Of a stretch of DNA of 64,000 bases, positions 8,418-17,789 are shown in pieces. The translations under genes and the position numbers were made by a program. Under the pieces are notes generated by a model. It made no database searches, was not told the DNA's origin, and saw only the letters and a list, made by a program, of their open reading frames with translations. The first letter of the stretch is position 1; each line of letters starts with the position of its first letter. The stretch is from Methanosphaera sp. (lineage in GTDB: Archaea; Methanobacteriota; Methanobacteria; Methanobacteriales; Methanobacteriaceae). The stretch is from contig JAFRMD010000120.1 of NCBI GenBank assembly GCA_017430835.1, positions 62,001 through 126,000 of the forward strand, read 5' to 3'.

Positions 8418-9479
8418 CTATTTGTTGTTTCTAGTGAATGGAATAGCAAGAGTGTCTTGATCCCATAAAACTTTAGCATCAGCTTTAGCAAGTAAAGCAA
8501 TTTTGTAACCTAAAACATCAATATCATATTGGTGTTTTACATCGAATTCTCTCATCATACCGAATACGATGTTTTCAGGTTTACCAAGGAAACCGTAGGT
8601 TAATTTATCAGTAGGAGTAGCTGCAGTAGGGTCGTATACACCATCAGTGAAACCCATTTTATCATAACCGTTTCTTACATCTTTAAGAATAGGGTCAGCA
8701 ACAACTTCAATACCCATGATACTGGTTAAGTTAGCTTCTTGGAAAACAAGGTCACCAAGAGGGGTGTCTTTGTTTTTAGCAATTTCTAACATGAATTTAC
8801 TGTGAATAGCAGGAGGTAAAACAAGTCTAGCTTTATCAACATTACCTTCTTGTTCAACATAAGTTTGCACACTTTCAAGAATACCTTCACTTACATTGTT
8901 ATTGTAGACAAGGTCAGCAATACCTTTTGCTTTATTATTTTCATCAGTAGCAATAGTTTCTAATTGTGCAATTACACCGTTAATCATTTTAAAACCAGAT
9001 TTAGCAGGTGCAGTTGAAGTGGTTTTACTGAATAATCCCCATCTTTCTAATGCAGGACCAGTTTTATCGGATAAGTAATTCATCCAATGGGTCATGAAAT
9101 CTTCAGATTCAATGTTTTCTTCAAGGAAGTTATCGGTTAAAACAGTTTTAGCTTGAAGTGGTTGTGCGTTTAATTGTTTTCTACCGAATCCTTTATCAAT
9201 TTCATTTTCGGTTAAAGGTAATGATACACCGGTTGCTTTGTCTCTTTGACTTTCAAAGTCAAAGTCGGTGTCCATCATGTCTAAGTCATGTTGTAATGCA
9301 GTCATTGGAATAACTGCAGATTGTTCAAGTAAGACTGGTTTATCAGCCATTCTTTCAAAGAACTCTTTGTAGGTTGGTTCTTTCCAACCAGCTTCTAATA
9401 CACCATTTGCATCAAATGGGTTATCAGCGAATTTGTAAGTAAATTGTTGTTTTTGTAAAAATTTCTCTTTAAGATTCAT
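8418..9479 (-). CDS. Major capsid protein (HK97 fold)
   Basis: The 353-residue protein sits between the protease/scaffold gene and the connectors. It has an N-terminal arm-like region, a long helix region, an Asp/Asn-rich E-loop-like stretch, and a C-terminal part with the segment NIVFGMMREFDVKHQYDIDV typical of phage major capsid proteins of the gp5-like class. A GAGTGATAAAG Shine-Dalgarno precedes the ATG, and the leader contains AACCCAAAAAGA, which recurs before other genes. It should form the icosahedral head. Confidence 0.85.
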   Translation of the reverse strand: MNLKEKFLQKQQFTYKFADNPFDANGVLEAGWKEPTYKEFFERMADKPVLLEQSAVIPMTALQHDLDMMDTDFDFESQRDKATGVSLPLTENEIDKGFGRKQLNAQPLQAKTVLTDNFLEENIESEDFMTHWMNYLSDKTGPALERWGLFSKTTSTAPAKSGFKMINGVIAQLETIATDENNKAKGIADLVYNNNVSEGILESVQTYVEQEGNVDKARLVLPPAIHSKFMLEIAKNKDTPLGDLVFQEANLTSIMGIEVVADPILKDVRNGYDKMGFTDGVYDPTAATPTDKLTYGFLGKPENIVFGMMREFDVKHQYDIDVLGYKIALLAKADAKVLWDQDTLAIPFTRNNK

Positions 9480-9587
9480 AACTTTATCACTCTTTTTGGG
9501 TTTAAAATGAATAAATTTTAAAATTAAAAAAATATTTTTAGTTTAATTAAAAAAAAATTAAATTTTATAGTTTTCTAGTAAATTCTC

Positions 9588-10976
9588 TTATAAGTATTTC
9601 AAGTTACGGCCTTGAAGGTCTCTTTTATCACTGCCTAAAAAGCTTTCACTAGTAGAGGATTTCTTTTGTTGAAATTGCTTAAGTTTACTATCTTTAGATC
9701 CGATAGTTTTTTGTTTTCTTTGAGCATCTAATTTCTTGAAAACACCATCTTCAACATTTTTAGTAATTTCATCTGTTAATGATTTTAAATCTAACTCTTT
9801 GAGGATTTGTTTAGATAAATCCTTAGTTAATTCTTTAACATCAACAATTACTTTAGGTGCTCCACTAGATTCAACGTATTCAACTTCAGCTTCTTCTTCA
9901 ACACCAGTCACATCTTTTTCTTCAACTTCCTCATCATCCACAACTACTTCATCTTCTTCTTCAATTGTGGTTTCAGTTTCAGCTTCTTCAGTAGTGGCTG
10001 GTTCATCCTCGATTACGTCATCGTCTTCGGATTTAGTTTCAACATCATCATCATCTTCATCTGCAACCTCTTCGGCAGCTTCAACATCAACTTCAGCTTC
10101 AGATTCATCTTCTTCTTCGGTTGATGCTTCTTTTTCCTCAAACTCTTCTTCAGTTTCAGGTTCATCAATGATTTCATCAGCTACTTCTTCGGTTTCAGGT
10201 TCATCTACGATTTCATCTGCAGAACTTTCATCGATTTCTTCATCTAAATCTTTATCAACCGGCATAACATTAGCTACTGTTTGAGTCACAACATCTTCAA
10301 CAATAGTACTAATATCGCCTTTAAGTTCTTCAAGAAGTTGTGGTTTTAAATTGTAAACAGCTTCGTTCACAATATCAACCAATTCTTGTTTGATTTCAGG
10401 TGAAATCTCTAAAGGTTTATCTTTTTCCATATTATCAACCATTTTCTCTTTTTTAATATCTTTCAGGATGTAATGACAAGCTCCTGTCAAACATTTACTT
10501 TTAACAACTCCTTTGGATTCAACAGTACCAAATGTATCCCAGTTTGCAGGGAGCAGTGTTAAACTCATTTCTAATAATATGAAATCGTTTATTTCATTAT
10601 GATTCATACTGCTGACTATTGGTAAACCACCAATACTGAACCCAAAGTTCATTCCTAATTCTAAACGTTCTTGGATACCTTTAGCATATTCTGGTAAAAT
10701 CTTAGCAGTAATCCTCAAGGAATTAGATTCTAATTCCGCATCAGTTATTACACCAATACCACCATCATAATGGTGATTATGGTCTAAGTGTAGGTTTAAT
10801 CCTATTACTTGTCTAGCTAAAGATTTCAAAGCTTCTGGTGTGACAATGTCACCATCTAAATCTTTGTTGGTTGTACTTGCAATACCAGTAATAGTTAAAG
10901 TACCATCTTCATTCAAACCATATGATTTAACATCAGGAGGTGCATATACTCTGAATTTTTTAAGCTTAGCTTCCAT
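9588..10976 (-). CDS. Prohead protease fused to acidic scaffold domain
   Basis: The ATG at 10976 is preferred because GGAG lies seven bases upstream; a longer frame begins at 11009 without a site. Residues ~1-170 are a U35/S78-type head maturation protease, with a His in the LHLDHNHH segment and the active-site Ser in EMSLTLLPAN. A Glu/Asp-dominated low-complexity region (~235-370) and a helical C-terminus follow, as in protease-scaffold fusions. The protease removes the scaffold after capsid assembly. The acidic tract explains the long Ser-rich shadow frame on the opposite strand. Confidence 0.85.
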   Translation of the reverse strand: MEAKLKKFRVYAPPDVKSYGLNEDGTLTITGIASTTNKDLDGDIVTPEALKSLARQVIGLNLHLDHNHHYDGGIGVITDAELESNSLRITAKILPEYAKGIQERLELGMNFGFSIGGLPIVSSMNHNEINDFILLEMSLTLLPANWDTFGTVESKGVVKSKCLTGACHYILKDIKKEKMVDNMEKDKPLEISPEIKQELVDIVNEAVYNLKPQLLEELKGDISTIVEDVVTQTVANVMPVDKDLDEEIDESSADEIVDEPETEEVADEIIDEPETEEEFEEKEASTEEEDESEAEVDVEAAEEVADEDDDDVETKSEDDDVIEDEPATTEEAETETTIEEEDEVVVDDEEVEEKDVTGVEEEAEVEYVESSGAPKVIVDVKELTKDLSKQILKELDLKSLTDEITKNVEDGVFKKLDAQRKQKTIGSKDSKLKQFQQKKSSTSESFLGSDKRDLQGRNLKYL

Positions 10977-11009
10977 AAACAACTCCAAATTTAAAATATA
11001 TAATTTCAA

Positions 11010-11587
11010 ATCTTGATTTGAAATCCAAAAAAATAGGTTTAATTTTTCGTTCTTCCAAGGATTCGAACCTTGATTATTTATTAAAAAAAAAATTTAATTT
11101 TCTAAAAGAACATACTGATAAAAAAAAATGAAATAATAAAATTATTTCAATTGAAAAAAAAAATATGAGAAAAAAAAGTTTTTATTATTCACTCATAAAA
11201 AAAAATTCAATTGAAAAAAGAAATGTTTTTTTTATAATTGAGCTGAGGCATTTATTTTTTTTCCTATCTACATCTTCTTCTTTTCGGAGGTTACATCATA
11301 TCTTTTTTATGTATTAGGGATAAGAAAACAGTTTAACGACAATAATTCCTATCAACTTGGTCAAGAGATTATTTTTTTTTATATGGCAAAAATCGAAAAA
11401 TCGAAGAGACAAAAAAAATGAATTACATAATTTTTTTTAATTATTTAAGTGAATTACAATACCCAAAGAATAACCTAATAAAAAAAAAGATAATAATGCA
11501 AACATACGCAAAATAAAAGATAGAATGTAAAAAAAAGGATTTTTTTTTATAAATACTTCATATTCTCAAAAGGTAACGAAATGACCA
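11010..11587 (-). other. 578-base gap with tRNA-like element and possible structured RNA
   Basis: No credible protein gene was seen. The gap contains a T-arm/acceptor element (11049-11111, listed separately), long A and T runs, and at 11257-11375 a less A/T-pure stretch. In that stretch TAGGGAT can pair with ATTCCTA across about 23 bases, which may be a structured leader RNA. A 12-codon frame at 11383 on the plus strand is most likely chance. It separates the minor head protein gene from the protease gene in an otherwise dense operon. Confidence 0.4.
11049..11111 (-). ncRNA. tRNA-like element: acceptor stem and T-arm without D or anticodon arms
   Basis: On the minus strand GTTCTTT at 11111-11105 can pair with GAAGAAC at 11055-11049 (seven pairs, one G-U). 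Inside it lies a perfect T-arm, CAAGG-TTCGAAT-CCTTG. The 32 bases that would hold the D and anticodon arms are almost pure A/T and cannot form them. It is therefore not a working tRNA. It may be a decayed tRNA, an integration-site copy of a tRNA 3' end, or a tRNA mimic used for RNA processing. Confidence 0.5.
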
Positions 11588-13519
11588 TTAATTAACAGTA
11601 AAACCAATATCATCAGGATTACTGTATGTATGATTTAATGTGTAATCATTATTAGTCATATTAACAACCCAACCCCTAGTAAGTTCAGGGTCAAGACGAG
11701 AACCATTATCATGCCTAATAGAACAACGACAATTACCATTCCAACAGGTTCTACCATTACGGCGAGTCCATAGAGTATGATACTTAGGTAATTCCAAACA
11801 GTAAACCATACCATTATATTCTATTTTATCAATATCACATGATGAAACACTTATTTTTCGAGTAGTATTAATTCTTATAACGTAACAATCATGATTACTA
11901 GCATATTCACCATTACGATGTTTAACCACAGTACCTGCTTTACTAGACAAACTTACTGAAGGATAAAAACCCGCCAGCAATATAATATAACTCAAACCAT
12001 CAATAAGTTTTAAACTTGAAGTAATTATTTCTTTATGACTCTTTGAGTTAATACCTAATTTATTTTTAGTTTGAGGTTTACTTGTAGTACCATCACCCAA
12101 AACATAAGTATCTAAGAAAAACTTCAAATCATTTCTACTTAATTTGAATAATTCCTTAGGAACATATTTCTCATGAGCATAACCTAATGGTTTTAAATAA
12201 TCATGCAACTCTTTGGAATGGAACTCAAAATACTCCTTACCAACATATAATTTAATACCCAAATAATCAGCAATTCTTTTAAATTGAGGCTCCATTATTT
12301 TACGAGTATGTTCGGTTATTTGAGTTATTTTAATAGGATAATTCTTTTTTTTAGCAGTTACATCATTATGAAGAATATTACCATCACTTAAATACCAAGC
12401 CATGAAAAATAAATAATCCTCAGTTTTAAATTCCAAACCATTAACATTAATATTCTTAGGAGAAACATTATTGTTTTCAACTTGTCTTATGAAATAAGAT
12501 TCAGAATTTAACTCATATGGCTTACGGAATTCAGGATAGTAATCTCTAATTCCATCAAACTGTTTTCTTTGTAAAATAAAACAATCATGATCTGGAGTAA
12601 CACAAGTATCAAACCACATATTATGGATATGATACATATAACCATAATCATTTTTATGTTCTATTTTTTGAACATAATCTAAAAACTCTGTTTCAAATGT
12701 TTCAGGATTTAAAGATAATATTTTATCTCCTTCATCAACATCTTTAAAGAATTTCCACCCATGATTAGTGAATACTTCAGTTTTATCATCATAACAATTA
12801 CTATGAACCGGTATGAGATTCATTGCTTCCTCTATACTGTATGGATTGTTCCTTTCAATTTCAATGCAGTCATCACAGACACGGTCATCACCAGCAGTTA
12901 CAATATCAACACTGTAAACACCATTATTCACATAACACTGCAACAAACCAGTATTAACAGTTCTACCATACTCAGTACGAGCAATCATAGTACAACGGTT
13001 ACGAATACTAGCACCGGAATGACGTGTAACAACATTGGAAGAATTAAGAATACTCTCATTTAACTTATTAAATGCAATAGCACCCATTGCACCAGCCATA
13101 AGTATATCCTTAATACCTAAACATGAATCCACATTAACATTAGTGATTAACTCAGTATTATAATCAAATAAAATATTCAAAGCCTGTTGGTCACGATTAG
13201 TGAAATCAGTTCTTTTATGCAAGTCCAAAGCACCAACCCTTGAACCAATACGATAAAAACGTGGCAATAAACCTATACCATTATCAGCATTACTTTTAAT
13301 CCTTTTTTTCAACTCAGAATATAATTGAGAAACACGGAATGCTTCATCAAATTCATCTTCATCATCAAAACCAAGTAACCAATCAGCTTCATGAGTTTTC
13401 AACCAACTCAAAACATATAAGATATTATTATCAATACCATTATGTAAGGTATTATAAAATGATCGTTCACCACGGGAGAAACTCTTCTGTAATACTGGTG
13501 TTAATAATTCACCAACCAT
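11588..13519 (-). CDS. Minor head / head morphogenesis protein (phage Mu gpF / SPP1 gp7 type) with intein
   Basis: The start at 13519 is chosen because GGAGTGATAATA precedes it; a longer frame reaches 13552. The host protein is a helical portal-associated head protein (about residues 1-241). Its C-terminal Cys/His motif starts with VCDDCIEIE and ends with VHSN-CRC once the insert is removed, the typical Mu gpF-type cluster. A 355-residue intein interrupts it exactly before the Cys of that motif. The gene overlaps the portal gene by 11 bases. Such proteins sit inside the head near the portal and aid packaging or ejection. Splicing is needed to restore the motif. Confidence 0.85.
   Translation of the reverse strand: MVGELLTPVLQKSFSRGERSFYNTLHNGIDNNILYVLSWLKTHEADWLLGFDDEDEFDEAFRVSQLYSELKKRIKSNADNGIGLLPRFYRIGSRVGALDLHKRTDFTNRDQQALNILFDYNTELITNVNVDSCLGIKDILMAGAMGAIAFNKLNESILNSSNVVTRHSGASIRNRCTMIARTEYGRTVNTGLLQCYVNNGVYSVDIVTAGDDRVCDDCIEIERNNPYSIEEAMNLIPVHSNCYDDKTEVFTNHGWKFFKDVDEGDKILSLNPETFETEFLDYVQKIEHKNDYGYMYHIHNMWFDTCVTPDHDCFILQRKQFDGIRDYYPEFRKPYELNSESYFIRQVENNNVSPKNINVNGLEFKTEDYLFFMAWYLSDGNILHNDVTAKKKNYPIKITQITEHTRKIMEPQFKRIADYLGIKLYVGKEYFEFHSKELHDYLKPLGYAHEKYVPKELFKLSRNDLKFFLDTYVLGDGTTSKPQTKNKLGINSKSHKEIITSSLKLIDGLSYIILLAGFYPSVSLSSKAGTVVKHRNGEYASNHDCYVIRINTTRKISVSSCDIDKIEYNGMVYCLELPKYHTLWTRRNGRTCWNGNCRCSIRHDNGSRLDPELTRGWVVNMTNNDYTLNHTYSNPDDIGFTVN
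11732..12796 (-). mobile_element. Intein with LAGLIDADG homing endonuclease in the minor head protein
   Basis: The insert starts with Cys (CYDDKTEVFTNHGW, block A) and ends with NGRTCWNGN, followed by the extein Cys (+1). Block B-like residues (VTPDHDCF) are near position 66. Two LAGLIDADG motifs are visible, FMAWYLSDGN near 131-140 and FLDTYVLGDG near 227-236. It is thus a full-length class 1 intein of about 355 residues that could home. The penultimate residue is Gly instead of the usual His, which is tolerated in some inteins. Confidence 0.88.
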
Positions 13520-14834
13520 TATTATCACTCCAATAATCCAACCATTTAGCACGGTTTAAATTATTTTCATAGCGTTTCAATGAATCATCCATAACCACAC
13601 CACCATCATTAGTATCAGTAGTGTATGGGTCATTCATCATATTTACTGGAGTATCACCCCATATTACAGGTTCCCAACCATAAGTTTTACGAACCTCATT
13701 AATAGTACGAACACCACTATTAATCTGATTAGTTTCAATTTGAGAACGTTTCAACTTATCCTCAATATCCATCTCATTAAACTGGAATAATTCTTCAAAA
13801 CCATTACGACCAAGACACTTATTAAAACAACCCTCAATAAGAGTTGCTTTAGCTTTCATCATGTCCTTAAAATCTTTATCCTGTGATTCACCAGTACCAG
13901 TACCAAGACTAGCAGTCTCCCTTATACCAGCTTTACCCGGTTGAACACCATAAGCGGATAAAATCATATCACGACTAAGATTCATCAATGAAATAAAATC
14001 CATATCCTGATTAGTAACACTACTGGATTGGAAAGATGCACCTTTAACAGCTAAAGTACCACCCTTCTTACGATGTTTACTCATTTCACTTAAACGTTCT
14101 AATTCAGCTTCAAAAGTTTCATTACTAATCTCCTTATCAAAAGCAAGAATAGCACGAGGGTCTAAACCATCATTATCAAGTAACTCTTGATTATGGGTTA
14201 AACCTTTAAACATCATATAGATAGGTAAACGTATCTTTTCAAGTTTAGACACACCCCATTTCAAATCTTTCAACTTAATCTGAGGATCATAAATATGAAT
14301 CAATTCATCAGGTTCATAACGAATACTAGGCTGAGTACGATAACCCCACTGACCTGTATCCTCAAACCATCTTAACAAATCCCCCGGTACAAAATTAAAA
14401 CCATTAATTACTTTATAATAATCATCATTATCCCAATTGAAGTTCTCATAATTAACTTCAATAAATGAATCACCAGTTAACTCATAACTTTTCACATATT
14501 GCTTGTGAAACATTGCATAGGATAATTCACTACTGTATCCTTGAGGATTATTGAATAAATTATATAAATAATTAGTACGCTCAAAATTAACTCTTTCATC
14601 ATCAGGATTGTTAATTTTAAACCCGTTAATTAATAATGTATCACTGATTACTTCAATACTACGGTAGACATAAACATTATTTTCAGCTAATTCATATAAA
14701 CGGTAATCTCCTTCGTTTTTATTTGCACTGCTGAAAATCCAACCATAGTTAGAAACAAATTCGGAGAAATTACTATTATATTCAGGTTTACGTACTACTG
14801 GTAAAATACCTCTTAATTTATCTCTCAAACCCAT
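13509..14834 (-). CDS. Portal protein (HK97/SPP1-like)
   Basis: The 441-residue protein begins MGLRDKLRGI and has a central segment with PGDLLRWFEDTG and YEPDELIHIYDP. It then has the portal hallmark around residues 285-305 (NLSRDMILSAYGVQPGKAG) and a Gln/Asp-rich C-terminus. It forms the dodecameric DNA entry channel at the capsid vertex. Its end overlaps the minor head protein start by 11 bases, and it follows the terminase as in most tailed viruses. Confidence 0.88.
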   Translation of the reverse strand: MGLRDKLRGILPVVRKPEYNSNFSEFVSNYGWIFSSANKNEGDYRLYELAENNVYVYRSIEVISDTLLINGFKINNPDDERVNFERTNYLYNLFNNPQGYSSELSYAMFHKQYVKSYELTGDSFIEVNYENFNWDNDDYYKVINGFNFVPGDLLRWFEDTGQWGYRTQPSIRYEPDELIHIYDPQIKLKDLKWGVSKLEKIRLPIYMMFKGLTHNQELLDNDGLDPRAILAFDKEISNETFEAELERLSEMSKHRKKGGTLAVKGASFQSSSVTNQDMDFISLMNLSRDMILSAYGVQPGKAGIRETASLGTGTGESQDKDFKDMMKAKATLIEGCFNKCLGRNGFEELFQFNEMDIEDKLKRSQIETNQINSGVRTINEVRKTYGWEPVIWGDTPVNMMNDPYTTDTNDGGVVMDDSLKRYENNLNRAKWLDYWSDNNGW

Positions 14835-14914
14835 TTTTCCTTATAACAATTTCTCCTAAAATTTAATTCAAATAATAAATAATAAAAAAATAATAATAAT
14901 ATAATAAAAATTTT

Positions 14915-16732
14915 TTAAAGGTAGACAATACCCACCTTAGCATCATACTGCTTCTTTTCCTCATCCATAAAAAGATAATTATAAGCATGAGCAGTCGCAT
15001 CAGTAATGTCGTCAAAATCCCCAACAGGGAATGTACTCAACTCATCAATAAAAGCCTGCCTAGTCGCAGCATCTTCAATAGCAATCCAAACCTTACCATC
15101 CTGAATAGCATTACGTAATGGAGTAGCACGATCAGATTTACTCTTACCACCAGACACCTTAGCTTTCTCAACAAAAAAACCAGTTAACTGCTTCTTCCAC
15201 TCTTGATATAATAACTCACCAGCAGCAGCAACACCAGTCTCAACAACAACATGACAAGTCGGAGTATCCATAAAAGCAGTATTCTGAATCATCCGATTAG
15301 TATTACCACCGAATCTTCCATGAATCAAATCCAATATAACAGCTTGGTCACCAAAACGAGCCATCTTCACACCAGCAGTAAAATCATTATCAGTAAAATT
15401 ATCACTACTAGCAATATCCCATGCCCTTACAACAGCTTCCTGAACGTAACCCTTAGGATAACCAAATTTGAAATGTTTAACATTAAAGAAATCAGATGTC
15501 ATATCAATAGGTTGTTGCTGATAAACAGATTGGAAAACACGCTCACCAACATCCTTTTTAAGTTTTAATAAAAATTCTTTACTATAACGTTGCTTCCACA
15601 AAGGCTCATCAAATTCATCTAAAGCTGGAAATTTAATAAAATCATAACTATCCTTATCAAACTTCTCAAAATAACCAATTAAATCATTACTATGAAACCT
15701 CGTATGCAATACAATAAGTTTACTATGTGGTTCTAAACGTTGTAAAATGATTGTTTGATACCAATCTATTTTTTTACGTAATTGTGATGGAGTTATATCA
15801 TCAAAACCAAAATATGGGTCGTCAATGATTAAATAATCTGCATCTTGACCCGTAATTGAACCAGAAGCACCAGTTAATCTTATACTACCATTATATAATT
15901 CACCGTTTTTATCGGTGAACATGATATGTGTACTTGACCTTTTAACATCAGATAAATAAACACCAAATTTAGGACCAATCTTTTTAACATGCTCCCTTAT
16001 CTGAATACCGAATTTCTCAGATAAACCTGCACTATTGTTAACAATTAGTATTTTTGTATTTGGATTTTGGAATATTAACCATAATGGGAACGCTAATGTT
16101 ACCATTGATGATTTACTGTTATGTGTAGGAGTTTTATTCTTTCCTACTAAATACATTCCATCCGGACTGCTTACAGTTATACAATTTGATTGTACTGGTT
16201 CAGGTATTTTGTATTTATCTATTAAACTAATGTAATGGTTTTTGTAAGGTATTTTAAAATTAGCAACATTAGTATTTCCAATATATGTCTCACGATTCAT
16301 TACCTCATGAGTTGGAAATAAATTAGTTATATTATTTTTATAATCATGGAATTTCCATAAATGATAATCTCCACATATTATTTTATCCCCATTACTGAAT
16401 ACTAGGCAATTGTCTGCTGTGGTTTTAGGTAAGACTTTCACAACATCAACGGTTCCACCATTTGGTGATAATACTTTATCACCTACTTGTAATTCTCCAT
16501 GAGTAATCCATCCATGATTACTTGTATATACTGGAGTATCATCACTAATATCATGCCTTGGTGGCATTGATACGGCTAGTCTGTTTTTATCTGTTTTGCC
16601 CCTGTATAATGATGTTAGTTTTTGGGCTAGTTTTTTAATATGTGGTGCTGGTACACTATCTGGATAATTTGAAGCTATGAAATATCGGTAAAAAAGGTAT
16701 AAATCATTTTTAACTTTATCCTTTTTATCCAT
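14915..16732 (-). CDS. terL: Terminase large subunit with intein in the Walker A motif
   Basis: The motor that packages DNA into the head. Residues 1-60 and 206-605 are terminase. The Walker A is PPRH-SKSS after removal of a 145-residue intein, the Walker B is DYLIIDDP, and a C-terminal RNase H-like nuclease region contains RAWDIASSDN with later Asp/Glu residues (VVVETG, then the final DDITDATAHAY). The insert falls between PPRH and SKSS, so ATPase activity requires splicing. The gene is followed by the portal and preceded by the small subunit. The first Walker residue after the His is Ser where Gly is more common. Confidence 0.9.
   Translation of the reverse strand: MDKKDKVKNDLYLFYRYFIASNYPDSVPAPHIKKLAQKLTSLYRGKTDKNRLAVSMPPRHDISDDTPVYTSNHGWITHGELQVGDKVLSPNGGTVDVVKVLPKTTADNCLVFSNGDKIICGDYHLWKFHDYKNNITNLFPTHEVMNRETYIGNTNVANFKIPYKNHYISLIDKYKIPEPVQSNCITVSSPDGMYLVGKNKTPTHNSKSSMVTLAFPLWLIFQNPNTKILIVNNSAGLSEKFGIQIREHVKKIGPKFGVYLSDVKRSSTHIMFTDKNGELYNGSIRLTGASGSITGQDADYLIIDDPYFGFDDITPSQLRKKIDWYQTIILQRLEPHSKLIVLHTRFHSNDLIGYFEKFDKDSYDFIKFPALDEFDEPLWKQRYSKEFLLKLKKDVGERVFQSVYQQQPIDMTSDFFNVKHFKFGYPKGYVQEAVVRAWDIASSDNFTDNDFTAGVKMARFGDQAVILDLIHGRFGGNTNRMIQNTAFMDTPTCHVVVETGVAAAGELLYQEWKKQLTGFFVEKAKVSGGKSKSDRATPLRNAIQDGKVWIAIEDAATRQAFIDELSTFPVGDFDDITDATAHAYNYLFMDEEKKQYDAKVGIVYL
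16118..16552 (-). mobile_element. Mini-intein in TerL, class 3 type (Asp at position 1)
   Basis: The 145-residue insert (TerL residues 61-205) begins DISDDTPVYTSNHGW, where a Cys or Ser is normally the first residue. It ends TPTHN, followed by Ser. It carries the WCT set of class 3 inteins: Trp in DYHLW (block B), Cys in NCITV (block F) and Thr in PTHN (block G). There is no endonuclease domain. Class 3 inteins use the internal Cys in place of residue 1, which explains the missing Cys. The precise borders are deduced from the terminase Walker A. Confidence 0.85.
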
Positions 16733-16760
16733 TTATCTAAAAATTATATATTATATTATA

Positions 16761-17339
16761 TTATTCGATGATTTCATCCTCTTCCAAATCATTAATTGAT
16801 TCACTTTCTTTCTGCGAAGCACGTACACTTTTTATCCTGTACTTTTTAACTAATTCTTCTTTTAATGCAGCTTCTGCTTCTAATTCCTCTTCAAGAATTT
16901 GGTCGATTAAATCCTCATCGAATTCTTCAACACTTAAGTCAACATTAATATTACTATTCTTTGTAACTTCTGTTGGTGCATTCTGTAAAAGTAAAGCTAA
17001 TTTAATTACTTCCAACGCATCTTTCGTGGATTTAACTTTACTATTTTGAAATTGTTCTTTAATTTCCTCATCAAGAAGTTTATGACAAATATTCAGGTAA
17101 TTAGCTTTGTTTTGTGCTAATGTACGGTTTTGTTCTTTTTCAACTTCTTTTTGAATTTCAATATTTCTTACTTTTGTTTTTGCTTTCCAATCGAATTCTT
17201 TATGCCATTTCCATATGGTACGTTTTTTCATCTTACAATGTTCAGCCGTAGCTTCGATTGCTTGTGATGGAATGTAACCTTTGTTTATTAGGCTAAAGTA
17301 GTAATTGAATGCATCAACATGTTTCTGTTTTTCTATCAT
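16761..17339 (-). CDS. Terminase small subunit
   Basis: The 192-residue protein lies directly upstream of TerL. Its N-terminal region contains a helix-turn-helix (around residues 18-50: KGYIPSQAIEATAEHCKMKKRTIWKWHKEF), fitting DNA recognition of the packaging site. The middle is coiled-coil-like, and the C-terminus is strongly acidic. It should bind the pac/cos region, which in many viruses lies in or just upstream of this gene, and recruit TerL. Assigned from HTH, length and synteny. Confidence 0.75.
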   Translation of the reverse strand: MIEKQKHVDAFNYYFSLINKGYIPSQAIEATAEHCKMKKRTIWKWHKEFDWKAKTKVRNIEIQKEVEKEQNRTLAQNKANYLNICHKLLDEEIKEQFQNSKVKSTKDALEVIKLALLLQNAPTEVTKNSNINVDLSVEEFDEDLIDQILEEELEAEAALKEELVKKYRIKSVRASQKESESINDLEEDEIIE

Positions 17340-17789
17340 AAAAAAAATAACTTAACCCTTTTATTTTAATAATTTCCCGAAAAAAAAAATTTTTTAGCTC
17401 AAATTAAAAAAAAATATTTTAAAAAAAATAAAAAATATTATGTATACTCAAAAATTATTTATTTTTGGTATAATATCATTATTTACTTTTACCTAAGAGG
17501 CGTGATAATACACTTTTAGATTTGGACTTATATACGGGGTGGTTTTATACTGGTGATTTAGTATTCATTGGTAAAAAAGAGTATATAAAATAAAGAGTTT
17601 TTAGTGTCTTTTTTACTGTATAAAAGACTTAAAATTGATTATGGTTTACTGTCTTTTACTGTACTAGTTTATATAGTTTTACTGTCTTTTTATATATGTT
17701 GTGATTATTGATGTGACACCCAAGTATACAAGTATATAAAGGTTACTATTAAAATTACAGATGATAAAATAGGTAAAATGGAGAGATAT
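17340..17789. promoter_or_regulatory. Terminase upstream region with TTTACTGT repeats, hairpin and TATA element; possible pac/operator
   Basis: This 450-base gap has no plausible gene. It contains TTTACTGT four times (near 17612, 17645, 17655 and 17678), one within a stem GTCTTTT/AAAAGAC (17606-17628), and a less A/T-rich stretch at 17490-17570. At 17724-17740 it carries GTATACAAGTATATAAA, the same 17 bases found before the plus-strand genes at 44351. A packaging site, repressor operators or a late promoter for the virion operon could lie here; none is proven. Confidence 0.5.

Noticed and set aside
9736..10284. Long plus-strand Ser/Thr-rich frame (182 codons)
   Set aside because: It is the complement of the Glu/Asp-rich scaffold region of the protease gene; composition is a mirror artefact and it has no RBS.
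11383..11421. Twelve-codon plus frame MAKIEKSKRQKK
   Set aside because: No RBS and far too short to distinguish from chance in A-rich sequence.
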